Source: DASQYE01 sp036389315 (GTDB lineage: Bacteria > Acidobacteriota > Blastocatellia > Pyrinomonadales > Pyrinomonadaceae). Taken from it: a stretch of DNA of 64,000 nucleotides. Shown here piece by piece: positions 31,400 to 41,415 of this stretch. The notes beneath the pieces are model-generated. The model searched no databases. It worked only from the letters and a program-made list of their open reading frames with translations, and was not told the DNA's origin. The DNA lies in the NCBI GenBank assembly GCA_036389315.1, contig DASVQF010000031.1:1-64000 (forward strand), written 5' to 3'. The stretch's first letter is position 1; the number at the start of each line of letters is the position of its first letter. The position numbers and the translations under genes were made by a program.

Positions 31400-31925
31400 A
31401 ACCCTTTTCGACTATCGCAACGCCGGTCTTTCGCAAGACCAATTTTGTAGCAGTGCCCGCTTGTTTAGCATGAGGGACGGTAGCTCGCTGGCTTTTCATA
31501 GCCGGTCATAGCCGGTTTAAAGTCCGACCGGCCCGCTTCCGTGAAGATGCTTTTCAAGAGCGATATTAAGGGCGCGCAGAGGGGGGCGTCAAATGGTCTT
31601 TGCGAGGGTGCTGCTAAGCTGTTGATGCGTCAGACGATGCTTGTGGGGACTCGGGGGAGGGGGAAAGAGAGGGCTTTGCGGCCCGGACGTAAGTTGCTAA
31701 TTATCAACAGCTTAGCCTGAAAAGGCGCGGCCCCTCCTCTGATTGCCCCGGTTAACCTTAAGCGGGTCATAAACTTAAAACTTGCCGAGACCTGGAGGAC
31801 TGGGCCGGACAAAGCGGCCGGGGGGATGAAAGAGCGTTTGCGAGCCTCTTTACCTATCCTTTATACTCTCAAGCGAGAGCCTCCCAAGCACCTGCGCAAG
31901 GCCACCGCGCGGGCGCTCCAACATG
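31400..31925. other. Long non-coding region upstream of hrcA
   Basis: About 650 bp separate the SprT-like gene from hrcA. A perfect 14-bp inverted repeat, GCTAAGCTGTTGAT (31613-31626) with ATCAACAGCTTAGC (31703-31716), brackets 76 bp of G-rich sequence. A short direct repeat AGCCGGTCATAGCCGGT lies near 31500. No transposase, RNA gene or convincing ORF was found; a 73-codon ORF at 31826-32047 overlaps the predicted hrcA promoter and was rejected. Confidence 0.5.
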
Positions 31926-31931
31926 AACATA

Positions 31932-31960
31932 TTGACAGGCTTGAAGCGGCAGTGTTATTG
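31932..31960 (+). promoter_or_regulatory. Predicted sigma70-type promoter of the hrcA operon
   Basis: Perfect -35 TTGACA (31932-31937), 17-base spacer, then TTATTG (31955-31960) lie 88 bp before the hrcA ATG. No CIRCE element (TTAGCACTC-N9-GAGTGCTAA) is seen beside it. Confidence 0.5.
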
Positions 31961-32047
31961 ATTTTATTAGCGTGCTTTAGCAGCCGAGCGGCCCCAGGCG
32001 CGCCCGTCCAAACATTCACCGCGCGCCCTGAGACAGAAGAGACCTAA

Positions 32048-33169
32048 ATGGCCAGTCGTAGTGTAAGTTCCCAAATGCCTGGAGCCAGGATGCCCGACCC
32101 GCGCGGGCAGGCCATACTATCCGCCATCATCAAAGAGCATTTGAAGACGAGCGAACCCGTAGGCTCGCGCACCATCGCCGACCGCTTCGCGCACGCCTCC
32201 GGATGGAGCGCCGCCACCATTCGCAACGTCATGGGAGAATTGGAAGAGGCCGGGCTCGTTGAGCAGCCGCACACTTCGGCCGGGCGCGTTCCGACCGACA
32301 AGGGCTATCGCTTCTACGTCGATCACATGCTGGGGGAAACGCGACTGTCGAAAACGGACATGGCCGCCATCAACAGCTTTCTGGGGGTGGCCGGGGGCGA
32401 ACACATGAGCCCGCCAGACCGCCTGATGGAAAAGACCTCGCACCTCTTGTCGGCCCTCTCGGAGAACGTAGGCATCGTCGTCTCGCCCTCGCTGGCAGAC
32501 AACGTCTTGCAGCACATAGAGTTCATGCAACTGGCCGACTCGCGTATTCTGGTCGTGCTGGTGTCGGCCTCGAACATCGTCCATAACAAGATCATCCGCA
32601 TTGACGATAATCTTTCGCAGGCGGAGCTTGAGACGACGGCGCGCTACCTGAACTCAGAGTTTTCGGGCAAGAGCCTGCTCGCGATTCGCGCCGAGATTCT
32701 TGAGCTGATGCGCGAGGAGAAGGCGCTCTACGACAAGCTGCTCTGTAACGCCATGCTCTTGTGCAACCGGAGCCTGGAAGGCGAAGAGGCGACGACCGCA
32801 GAGGTCTACGTTGACGGCGCGTCCAATATCCTGACCAAGCCGGATTTCGCCGACGCCGAAAGAATGCGCGAGCTTTTCCGTACCTTTGAAGAGAAATCGC
32901 GACTGGTCAAAATCCTGAACGAGTGCGTGGCGCGCGATCAACCCTTTCCCGGCGACGTACAGGTCATCATCGGGCGCGAGCACGTGGCCCCCTCTATGCA
33001 GAACTGCACCTTGATTACGGCCCCGTACCGCATCGGCGCTGGCGAGGCTACGGGGGCCCTCGGCGTCGTCGGGCCAATGAGAATCGAATACGAGCGAATG
33101 GTCGCCGTCGTCAATTATGTGGCGCGTCTGGTCGAGCGCATGCTGCGCGAAAACAGCGTCTCAAATTAG
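32048..33169 (+). CDS. hrcA: Heat-inducible transcription repressor HrcA
   Basis: The 373-residue repressor has a winged-helix N-terminus (DPRGQAILSAIIKEHLKTSEPVGSRTIADRF...SAATIRNVMGELEEAGLVEQPHTSAGRVPTDKGYRFYVD), an exact match to the HrcA pattern, followed by the dimerisation and inserted domains. HrcA normally binds CIRCE and needs GroEL to stay active. It heads hrcA-grpE-dnaK-dnaJ. The ATG at 32048 lacks a strong SD (GAAGAGA). Confidence 0.96.
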   Translation: MASRSVSSQMPGARMPDPRGQAILSAIIKEHLKTSEPVGSRTIADRFAHASGWSAATIRNVMGELEEAGLVEQPHTSAGRVPTDKGYRFYVDHMLGETRLSKTDMAAINSFLGVAGGEHMSPPDRLMEKTSHLLSALSENVGIVVSPSLADNVLQHIEFMQLADSRILVVLVSASNIVHNKIIRIDDNLSQAELETTARYLNSEFSGKSLLAIRAEILELMREEKALYDKLLCNAMLLCNRSLEGEEATTAEVYVDGASNILTKPDFADAERMRELFRTFEEKSRLVKILNECVARDQPFPGDVQVIIGREHVAPSMQNCTLITAPYRIGAGEATGALGVVGPMRIEYERMVAVVNYVARLVERMLRENSVSN

Positions 33170-33219
33170 AGTCATTGTACCAATAGCTTTTATCGCCCAA
33201 ACCTGTCGGGAACGAGAAC

Positions 33220-34086
33220 ATGATGGCTAATCCAGAAAAAGAGCGGTCGAATCGCATTCCTGTTCGATTCATAGACGAAGACGGCACGGAAGGGACTAAT
33301 ACACAGGGTTCCGATCAGGCGGGAGAGATCTCGGCCGAAGAGCTGGGCCGAGCCTCATCTTATGAGGACGAGACGGAGATGAAGCGCCGCATTGATCGAG
33401 GGGCGGAAGACGAGGGTGCGGACGACGCGGACACGGCCGGCGGGCCGCCCTCGGGAGAAGTGCCGGAGCGGCGCGAAGATCAGGACGAGGCGGGCGCTGC
33501 GCCGGTCAAAGAGGCCAGGGGAAATTCCGCGAGCGGACAGAGAGAGCATCCGCATGGCTCGTCTTCGGCTGCGAGCGACTCGGCTGCGGGCCCGGCCATC
33601 GCAGAGTTGGTGGCGACGCGCGCCGAATTGAAGAGAGTCGAGGCCGAGCGCGCCGACCTGGCCGATCAGCTTGCGCGCCGCCAGGCAGATTTTGAGAACT
33701 ATCGCAAGAGAGTCGAGCGCGAGCGCGGCGAAACCTACAACCGCATGGTCGGCGACGTGGTCAGCCGCCTGCTGCCGGTGCTCGACAACCTGCGCCGCGC
33801 GCTTGATACGGAAGCCTCGCAGCAGGCGGGCGAATCGGAAGAGTTTCGCCACTTTCTGCAAGGGGTCGAGTTGATCTACAAGCAGTTGAGCGACGTGTTG
33901 GAGAGCCTCGGCCTTCAGCCGGTCGCGGCCCTCGGCCAGCCCTTTGACCCGCACGTCCATGAAGCAGTGATTACCGAACAGACGGAGGACTATGAACCGG
34001 ACACAGTGATTCAGGAACTCGTACGCGGCTATCGTCTGGGCGAAAAACTCTTGCGGCCAGCCATAGTCAAGGTCGCAACCAGATAG
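33220..34086 (+). CDS. grpE: Nucleotide exchange factor GrpE
   Basis: GrpE releases ADP from DnaK. The 288-residue protein has a long acidic disordered N-terminus (about 1-130), a coiled coil (ELVATRAELKRVEAERADLADQLARRQADFENYRKRVERER) and the C-terminal beta domain with GVELIYKQL and QPFDPHVHEAV..., ending GYRLGEKLLRPAIVKVA. Longer than usual (about 200) because of the acidic tail. Either of two adjacent ATGs (33220, 33223) may be used. It follows hrcA by 50 bp. Confidence 0.96.
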   Translation: MMANPEKERSNRIPVRFIDEDGTEGTNTQGSDQAGEISAEELGRASSYEDETEMKRRIDRGAEDEGADDADTAGGPPSGEVPERREDQDEAGAAPVKEARGNSASGQREHPHGSSSAASDSAAGPAIAELVATRAELKRVEAERADLADQLARRQADFENYRKRVERERGETYNRMVGDVVSRLLPVLDNLRRALDTEASQQAGESEEFRHFLQGVELIYKQLSDVLESLGLQPVAALGQPFDPHVHEAVITEQTEDYEPDTVIQELVRGYRLGEKLLRPAIVKVATR

Positions 34087-34093
34087 CTAGGAG

Positions 34094-34183
34094 AAATGAT
34101 GAAGGATGAATGCCGCAAGGTGAATGATGAAAGACAAACTGCTTGTCTTTCATTCCGCATTCCGCATTCCTCCTTCATCATTT
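34094..34183. repeat. Intergenic low-complexity palindrome, GATGAAGGATGAATGC type (copy 1)
   Basis: The arm 34094-34137 (AAATGATGAAGGATGAATGC...) pairs with 34143-34183 (...CCTCCTTCATCATTT) around a 5-base loop. It starts eight bases after the grpE stop and ends eight bases before the dnaK ATG, where no separate SD is seen, so in mRNA the stem abuts the dnaK start. Same type at 37285-37366 and 57916-57995. Confidence 0.85.
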
Positions 34184-34191
34184 AAATAATT

Positions 34192-36039
<1,848 letters not shown>

Positions 36040-36101
36040 AGCTCCTCTAAAACAGCTTAGCCGTCATCCCCAATCGCCGCGAACTTCTGCGGCCCGGAGG
36101 G

Positions 36102-36130
36102 CTGACGGCTGACGTTTGTTCGCCTATAAT
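36102..36130 (+). promoter_or_regulatory. Predicted promoter of dnaJ
   Basis: CTGACG (36102-36107), a 17-base spacer and a perfect TATAAT (36125-36130) precede the dnaJ ATG by 40 bp. This would allow dnaJ expression apart from dnaK. Confidence 0.55.
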
Positions 36131-36170
36131 AAAGGCTTTGAATGGAAAGGGAATCAATCACTATTCGATT

Positions 36171-37286
36171 ATGAGCAAACGCGATTATTACGAAGTGCTG
36201 GGGGTGAGCCGCACCGCCACCGAAGCAGAGATCAAGAGCGCCTACCGCCGCCTGGCCGTCCGCTATCACCCGGACAAGAACCCCGGCGACGCCGAGGCCG
36301 AAGATAAGTTCAAAGAGGCTGCCGAAGCCTATTCAGTCCTCTCCGACTTGGAGCAGCGCAAACGCTACGACCGCTTCGGCCACGCCGGAGTCTCTTCGGG
36401 CGCGAGCGCAGGGTGGGGAGCGCCCGGCTTTACCAATCTGGAAGATATTCTCGGAGACCTGTTCGGTTTCGGCGACGTGTTCGGCGGTGGACGCTCCACG
36501 GGTCGTCGCTCGACGGGCCAGCGCGGAGCAGACCTGCGCTATGACCTAGAAATTTCACTGGAAGAGGCTGCGGCCGGGATGACAGCGCAGTTGCGCCTGC
36601 CGAGGCTCGAAGTCTGTGAGAAATGTAAGGGCACGGGCGCGGCCGAGGGCACGCAGCCCGAGACCTGCCAGACCTGCGCGGGCGCGGGCCAGGTCAGATA
36701 CCAGCAGGGCTTCTTCTCGGTCGCGCGTACCTGCGGCACTTGTCGCGGCACGGGCCGCGTCATCAAGACGCCGTGCGAGGCATGCCAGGGCGCTGGCCGC
36801 GTCGAGCGCGAAAAGAGCATGGAAGTCAAGATTCCGGCGGGCGTAGAGACCGGCTCGCGCCTCCGGATTGCGGGCGAGGGCGAGGCCGGAACGGGCGGCG
36901 GCGCGACCGGCGACCTCTACGTCATCATACACGTCAGCGAGCACGAACAGTTCGAGCGCCAGGGCAGCAACCTTTATTCCAGCGTCCCCGTCACGTTCGC
37001 GCAAGCCGCCCTCGGCGCGGAGATCACCGTCAAGACCCTCGAAGGCGAGCAGCAGGTCAAAATCCCTGCGGGTACACAGACCGGCACGGTCTTTCGCCTG
37101 AAGGGGCACGGCGTCCCCGTCCTGGGGGGGCGCGGTCGCGGCGACCTCTTCGTCTCCGTCACGGTCGTCACCCCGACGACCCTCACAAGAGAGCAGCGCC
37201 ACCTCCTCGAACAACTCGCCAAGATCGAATCGAGCGACCTCGAAGACAAGGGCCTGATCGACAAGGTGCGCGACATCTTTGGATAA
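36171..37286 (+). CDS. dnaJ: Chaperone protein DnaJ (Hsp40)
   Basis: The 371-residue co-chaperone has a J domain (DYYEVLGVSRTATEAEIKSAYRRLAVRYHPDKNPGD, with HPD), a Gly-rich linker, and four zinc-finger repeats: CEKCKGTG, CQTCAGAG, CGTCRGTG and CEACQGAG. The C-terminal substrate-binding domains follow. The ATG at 36171 gives MSKRDYYEVLG; a TTG 33 bases upstream is less likely because it lies within the promoter leader. It ends exactly where a palindromic repeat begins. Confidence 0.97.
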   Translation: MSKRDYYEVLGVSRTATEAEIKSAYRRLAVRYHPDKNPGDAEAEDKFKEAAEAYSVLSDLEQRKRYDRFGHAGVSSGASAGWGAPGFTNLEDILGDLFGFGDVFGGGRSTGRRSTGQRGADLRYDLEISLEEAAAGMTAQLRLPRLEVCEKCKGTGAAEGTQPETCQTCAGAGQVRYQQGFFSVARTCGTCRGTGRVIKTPCEACQGAGRVEREKSMEVKIPAGVETGSRLRIAGEGEAGTGGGATGDLYVIIHVSEHEQFERQGSNLYSSVPVTFAQAALGAEITVKTLEGEQQVKIPAGTQTGTVFRLKGHGVPVLGGRGRGDLFVSVTVVTPTTLTREQRHLLEQLAKIESSDLEDKGLIDKVRDIFG

Positions 37287-37366
37287 TGATGAAGACGGAA
37301 GGCGGAAGGATGAATGAAAGGCAGCTTGCTTTTCATTCATCCTTCTTCATTTCGCCCTTCTGCATT
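37285..37366. repeat. Intergenic low-complexity palindrome, GATGAAGGATGAATGC type (copy 2)
   Basis: AATGATGAAGACGGAAGGCG... (37285-37322) pairs imperfectly with ...TTCATTTCGCCCTTCTGCATT (37327-37366). The repeat overlaps the last two bases of the dnaJ stop codon. It may serve as the operon's 3' end structure. Confidence 0.8.
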
Positions 37367-37590
37367 GCTCTAATACAGCCCGCCGCAGAATCGTACCCGC
37401 CGGCTGCACCGATATTAGTCACCTGCCCTTTTGCAATCGTTTCCCCATCATGGGCGCATTCGCCTGATTTCCGCGATTAAACGGGTGTTCCGGGCGCTCT
37501 TCTGCGTCGCGGCATGTTGGTTGCTCCTGTAAAATCGGGAACAATCGAAGTGCACTCTCCCTGTACACAGACTATAGCGGAGCAAATAGG
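37367..37590. other. Spacer before the secreted-protein gene at 37591
   Basis: No gene is visible. A TATAGC about 18 bases before the start at 37591, with TGCACT 16 bases further up, is a weak promoter candidate. Confidence 0.35.
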
Positions 37591-37965
37591 ATGAGACGGC
37601 AACACCTCGCAACTCTTTTGGCGATAGCACTGATGGCATTCTTTTCAAGCTCGGCCGCCGCGACGGTGCGGGCCGCAAACGTGGAGGACTCGAACGAAGA
37701 CACGGACACGCGCATGGTTGACGCCAAGGTGGTCGAAGTCACAGACGCGCGCATCTCCGTCATCGCGCGCTCGGGCGTCGAGCATGTCATAGCCGTAGAC
37801 CGCACGGATACCAGGGTGACGATTGACGGCGTCCTGGTCTCGCTCAAGGACGTGCGCGAAGGTGATTTGATTACGGTCGAGCTGGACGCGAATAACCCCG
37901 TGAAGTTCGCCCGCAACATCTCCATGCGATCAGACCACGCGGAGGTCGCACGCAATCGCCGGTAG
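37591..37965 (+). CDS. Secreted protein of unknown function
   Basis: The 124-residue product has a signal peptide (MRRQHLATLLAIALMAFFSSSAAATVRA) and an all-beta mature domain with VVEVTDARISVIARSGVEHVIAVDRTDTRVTIDG and DVREGDLITVELDAN. The strand pattern resembles small OB- or DUF5666-like periplasmic proteins, but I cannot assign it. It is a single gene between dnaJ and the convergent VPS10-like gene. Confidence 0.75.
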   Translation: MRRQHLATLLAIALMAFFSSSAAATVRAANVEDSNEDTDTRMVDAKVVEVTDARISVIARSGVEHVIAVDRTDTRVTIDGVLVSLKDVREGDLITVELDANNPVKFARNISMRSDHAEVARNRR

Positions 37966-38102
37966 GAGCCCATGCGCTCTACGCTTGAGCGTCGCCATTG
38001 GCCCACCGGCACTGAGGCCGCTCGTCCCTCGCAGGCGAGCGGCCCTAGTCTTATCTGAAGCTCTTCAACCTCTCCAAAATCTACTGACAGCGCGAGGGCC
38101 GT

Positions 38103-41100
38103 CTAAGGCTTCGTGATGACGGCCGGGATGTTCTGCTCGCGGGCCAGGCGATTGAAGGCTGCGAGGTCTGTCGTCATGATCTGTTCCAGCCGGCGCAACT
38201 GCGCGTTGATTAAGCCGACCTGCTCTTCGTAGACGACGTAGGACGGATCGGTCGGCGCGGCATCTGCGCTCGCGACGACGCCCGCCAGCGCGGCCAGCTT
38301 GTTATTGAGCCGGATGGGAAAGTTCAGAGGGTCTTGGCTGCTCTGGTTCTTCGTCTGGTATAGCTCCTCTTCGACGGCTCGCAGCTTCGTGTTGAGCGCG
38401 CGCGCAGCTTCGATGATCCGGCTGTTTTCGCCGCCGCCCGTTTGATCTCTGAGGCGCTTGACCAGATCATCCGTCTGCTGTCGCACTTCGCGTATGCGCG
38501 CGATGGCGTTATGCGTCTCGGTCAGCTTGTCCCTGATCTTCATCAAAAGGTCGAACTGCTTGGCGAAGTCTGCGGGCGAAGTCTGAACGCGCGGGTCTTT
38601 CCTGACCTCGAAGCTCTGGGTCATGGTCTTGCCGCCGACGGTGAGCCGTACCTGGTAAGAGCCGGGCAGGGCGACTGGGCCGCGCGTCTCGCCCGCCCAG
38701 AGGATGAGACCGGGGAAGCGCGCAGCGTCGGCGTAGCGCAAGTCCCAGACGAAGCGGTTCAAGCCAACCTCGGCCGGAATGCGCTTGGCTTCTTCACCGC
38801 CCGAGGGCGTGACCTCTTCTCCCGAAGGCGCCTGCGGCTGTTCGGGTGGCAGCGTAGGCGGGGCTCCCGTGCCCGGTGTCTCGGCCGGTTGCGCGCCCGC
38901 TCCGGGCGACGGCTGAGGCGAAGGTTGCGGCTCGGGCGCTTTGCTCGTGAACTTCTTGATCGATTTTCCGGCGGCGTCCAGAAACTCAATCGTGATCTGG
39001 CTCGCCGGCTTGTTCTTCAAATAATAGTAGATGACCGCGCCGTTCGGAGGATTTTTCCCCGTGGTCGCGGTCGGCGGAATGTCCTGCTGCTCGGAAGCCT
39101 GTAGGCGGTAGGTGTCCTCGGGCTTGAAGAGAAAGGCTTCGGGGGCGCTCAAAGCATCCTTCAATTGATGAAGTACTGCGAGGTCGTCGAGAATCCAGAA
39201 GGAGCGCCCCTGTGTGGCCGCTACCAGGTCGCCCTCGCGCTTGTGAAGGGCCAGGTCAGTGATGGGTACGACCGGCAGGTTGAGCTGTAGCGATTGCCAG
39301 CTCTCGCCGTCGTCGAACGAGACGTAGATGCCCGTCTCTGTCCCGGCGTAGAGCAAGCCCCTGCGGTTCGGGTCTTCGCGGATGACGCGCGTGAACGTGG
39401 TCTCCGGAATGCCGTTCGTGATCTTGCGCCAGGTCTTGCCGTAATCACTTGTCTTGTAGAGGTAGGGCCTGAAGTCGTCCAGCTTGTACATCGTCGCGGC
39501 CACGTAAGCCGTCGCCGCGTCATGCGGTGAAGCCTCTATGGAGTTGATCTGAATCCATTCCGGCATCCCCTGCGGCGTCACGTTCTGCCAGTTCTTTCCT
39601 CCGTCGCGCGTCAAGTGCACCAGCCCGTCGTCGGAGCCGGCCCAGATTGTGCCTGCCCGGACGGGCGATTCCATCACGGTGAAGATTGTGTCGTAATACT
39701 CTATGCTCGTGTTGTCTTTGGTGATGGGCCCACCCGACGGGCCCTGCTTCGAGCGGTCGTTGCGGGTCAGGTCTGGGCTGATAATGTCCCAGCTCTGCCC
39801 CTGATTGGTAGACTTGAAGAGGACGTTCGCCCCGACGTAGAGCGTCTCCGAGTCGTGCGGCGAGAAGAGGATGGGAAAGTTCCACTGGAAGCGATAGCGC
39901 AAATCTGCCGCCCCGTGGCCCATCGGATTCTCGGGCCAGGGCGTCACGTCTCTCAACTGCTCGGTGTGATGATCGTAGCGCGTAATCAGGCTGTAAGAGC
40001 CTGCGAAGACGATCTCGGAATCCTTCGGGTAGGGCGCAATCCAGCCCGATTCGCCGCCGCCCACGTCGTACCAGTCCGAACGATCAATCCCGGCATCCGT
40101 CGTGCGGCTCGCGATCTTGACGGTCGAGTTGTCCTGCTGCGCGCCGTAGACGTGGTAAGGGAAGTCGCTGTCGAGGGCTACGCGGTAAAACTGCGCGGTC
40201 GGTTGATCCTGCTCCGTCCAGGTCTTGCCGCCGTTCAAAGAGACGTTTGCGCCGCCGTCGTTGCTCTCGATCATGCGGTTCGGGTCGCCCGGCGCAATCC
40301 ACAGGTCGTGATTATCGCCGTGCGGGACGGAGATGGCCGTAAAGCTCTTGCCGCCATCGTTCGATCTGTAAAAGCCCGTGTTCAAGACGTAGACCGATTC
40401 GGCGTTCGACGGGTCTGCGTAGATGCGCGTGTAGTACCAGGCTCTCTGGCGCAGCTTTCTCTCCTCGTTCACTCGCGTCCAGGTCTTGCCCGCGTTGTCA
40501 GAGCGAAAGACGCCGCCGTCTTCCGCCTCGACGATGGCCCATAACCTTTCGGGATTGGCCGGAGAGACGGTGATGCCCACCTTGCCGATCATCTTCCGGG
40601 GCAAGCCTTCGTTGCGCGTCAACTCCGTCCAGGTATCGCCGCCGTCCGTTGATTTGAAGAGGCCGGAGCCGGGCCCACCGCTCTCCAAAGTCCAGGGCTT
40701 GCGCACGACCTGCCAGAATCCTGCGTAGAGAATGTTGGCGTTGGTCGGGTCTAGGATGAGGTCAATCGCGCCCGTCCGGTCATCACGATACAGGACTCGC
40801 TCCCAGGTCTTGCCGCCGTCCTTGGAGCGAAAGATGCCGCGCTGCTGGTTGGGCCCAAAGGTGTGGCCGAGGGCCGCGACGTAGACTATGTCAGGGTTTC
40901 GCGGGTGGACTCTCACGCGCCCGATCTGCCGAGTGTCTTCCAGGCCCACGCGCTTCCAGGTCTTGCCCGCGTCCGTCGATTTATAAACGCCGTCGCCGTG
41001 CGAGACGTTGCCGCGAATCGGAGACTCGCCCATCCCGACGTAGATCACGTTCGGGTCTGATTCGCAGATGCCGATTGCGCCGACCGAGCCCGTCCCGAAA

Positions 41101-41381
41101 AAGCCGTCCGAGATATTCGTCCAGTTCGCGCCCGCATCCGTCGTCTTCCACACCCCGCCGCCCGTCGCGCCGAAGTAGTAGACGAAGGGCTGCGACGCGA
41201 CACCCGCCACGGCCGTCACACGCCCGCCCCTGTATGGGCCAATCGAGCGCCACTGAAATGACTTGAAGAGGCTTTGATCGAAGCCCTGCTGCTGCGCGTA
41301 AGCGAGGCCACAAGATGCGAAGATGACGAGGATGAGCAGCGACAAAGAGACAGTTTGACGCAGTAGGCCGAGCTTAATCAT
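38103..41381 (-). CDS. Secreted VPS10/sortilin-like beta-propeller protein
   Basis: The 1092-residue protein has a signal peptide (MIKLGLLRQTVSLSLLILVIFASCGLAYA). A large propeller (about 40-740) is built of BNR-type repeats: GGGVWKTTDAGANWTNI, GDGVYKSTDAGKTWKRV, RGIFRSKDGGKTWERV, GLFKSTDGGDTWTEL, GVFRSDNAGKTWTRV and more, each with the S/T-x-D-x-G-x-T/S-W Asp-box. A Pro/Gly-rich linker (about 830-870) and a helical C-terminus follow. Similar 'glycosyl hydrolase' annotations are common in Acidobacteriota but no catalytic residues are evident. It is 34 bp downstream of the S9 peptidase gene and may be co-transcribed. Confidence 0.88.
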   Translation of the reverse strand: MIKLGLLRQTVSLSLLILVIFASCGLAYAQQQGFDQSLFKSFQWRSIGPYRGGRVTAVAGVASQPFVYYFGATGGGVWKTTDAGANWTNISDGFFGTGSVGAIGICESDPNVIYVGMGESPIRGNVSHGDGVYKSTDAGKTWKRVGLEDTRQIGRVRVHPRNPDIVYVAALGHTFGPNQQRGIFRSKDGGKTWERVLYRDDRTGAIDLILDPTNANILYAGFWQVVRKPWTLESGGPGSGLFKSTDGGDTWTELTRNEGLPRKMIGKVGITVSPANPERLWAIVEAEDGGVFRSDNAGKTWTRVNEERKLRQRAWYYTRIYADPSNAESVYVLNTGFYRSNDGGKSFTAISVPHGDNHDLWIAPGDPNRMIESNDGGANVSLNGGKTWTEQDQPTAQFYRVALDSDFPYHVYGAQQDNSTVKIASRTTDAGIDRSDWYDVGGGESGWIAPYPKDSEIVFAGSYSLITRYDHHTEQLRDVTPWPENPMGHGAADLRYRFQWNFPILFSPHDSETLYVGANVLFKSTNQGQSWDIISPDLTRNDRSKQGPSGGPITKDNTSIEYYDTIFTVMESPVRAGTIWAGSDDGLVHLTRDGGKNWQNVTPQGMPEWIQINSIEASPHDAATAYVAATMYKLDDFRPYLYKTSDYGKTWRKITNGIPETTFTRVIREDPNRRGLLYAGTETGIYVSFDDGESWQSLQLNLPVVPITDLALHKREGDLVAATQGRSFWILDDLAVLHQLKDALSAPEAFLFKPEDTYRLQASEQQDIPPTATTGKNPPNGAVIYYYLKNKPASQITIEFLDAAGKSIKKFTSKAPEPQPSPQPSPGAGAQPAETPGTGAPPTLPPEQPQAPSGEEVTPSGGEEAKRIPAEVGLNRFVWDLRYADAARFPGLILWAGETRGPVALPGSYQVRLTVGGKTMTQSFEVRKDPRVQTSPADFAKQFDLLMKIRDKLTETHNAIARIREVRQQTDDLVKRLRDQTGGGENSRIIEAARALNTKLRAVEEELYQTKNQSSQDPLNFPIRLNNKLAALAGVVASADAAPTDPSYVVYEEQVGLINAQLRRLEQIMTTDLAAFNRLAREQNIPAVITKP

Positions 41382-41415
41382 CAGTGGAAACTCCCTTGAA
41401 CTGGGTTTAGATTAA

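Noticed and set aside
31826..32047. 73-codon ORF directly before hrcA
   Set aside because: It overlaps the predicted hrcA promoter, has no SD and no domain-like pattern; kept out although its stop abuts the hrcA ATG.
31800..32047. CIRCE operator before hrcA
   Set aside because: Neither TTAGCACTC nor GAGTGCTAA is present; only short partial matches such as TTAGCGTGC occur.
38442..40544. Plus-strand ORFs within the VPS10-like gene (220 and 309 codons)
   Set aside because: They are opposite a clear Asp-box propeller gene and have no coherent domain pattern.
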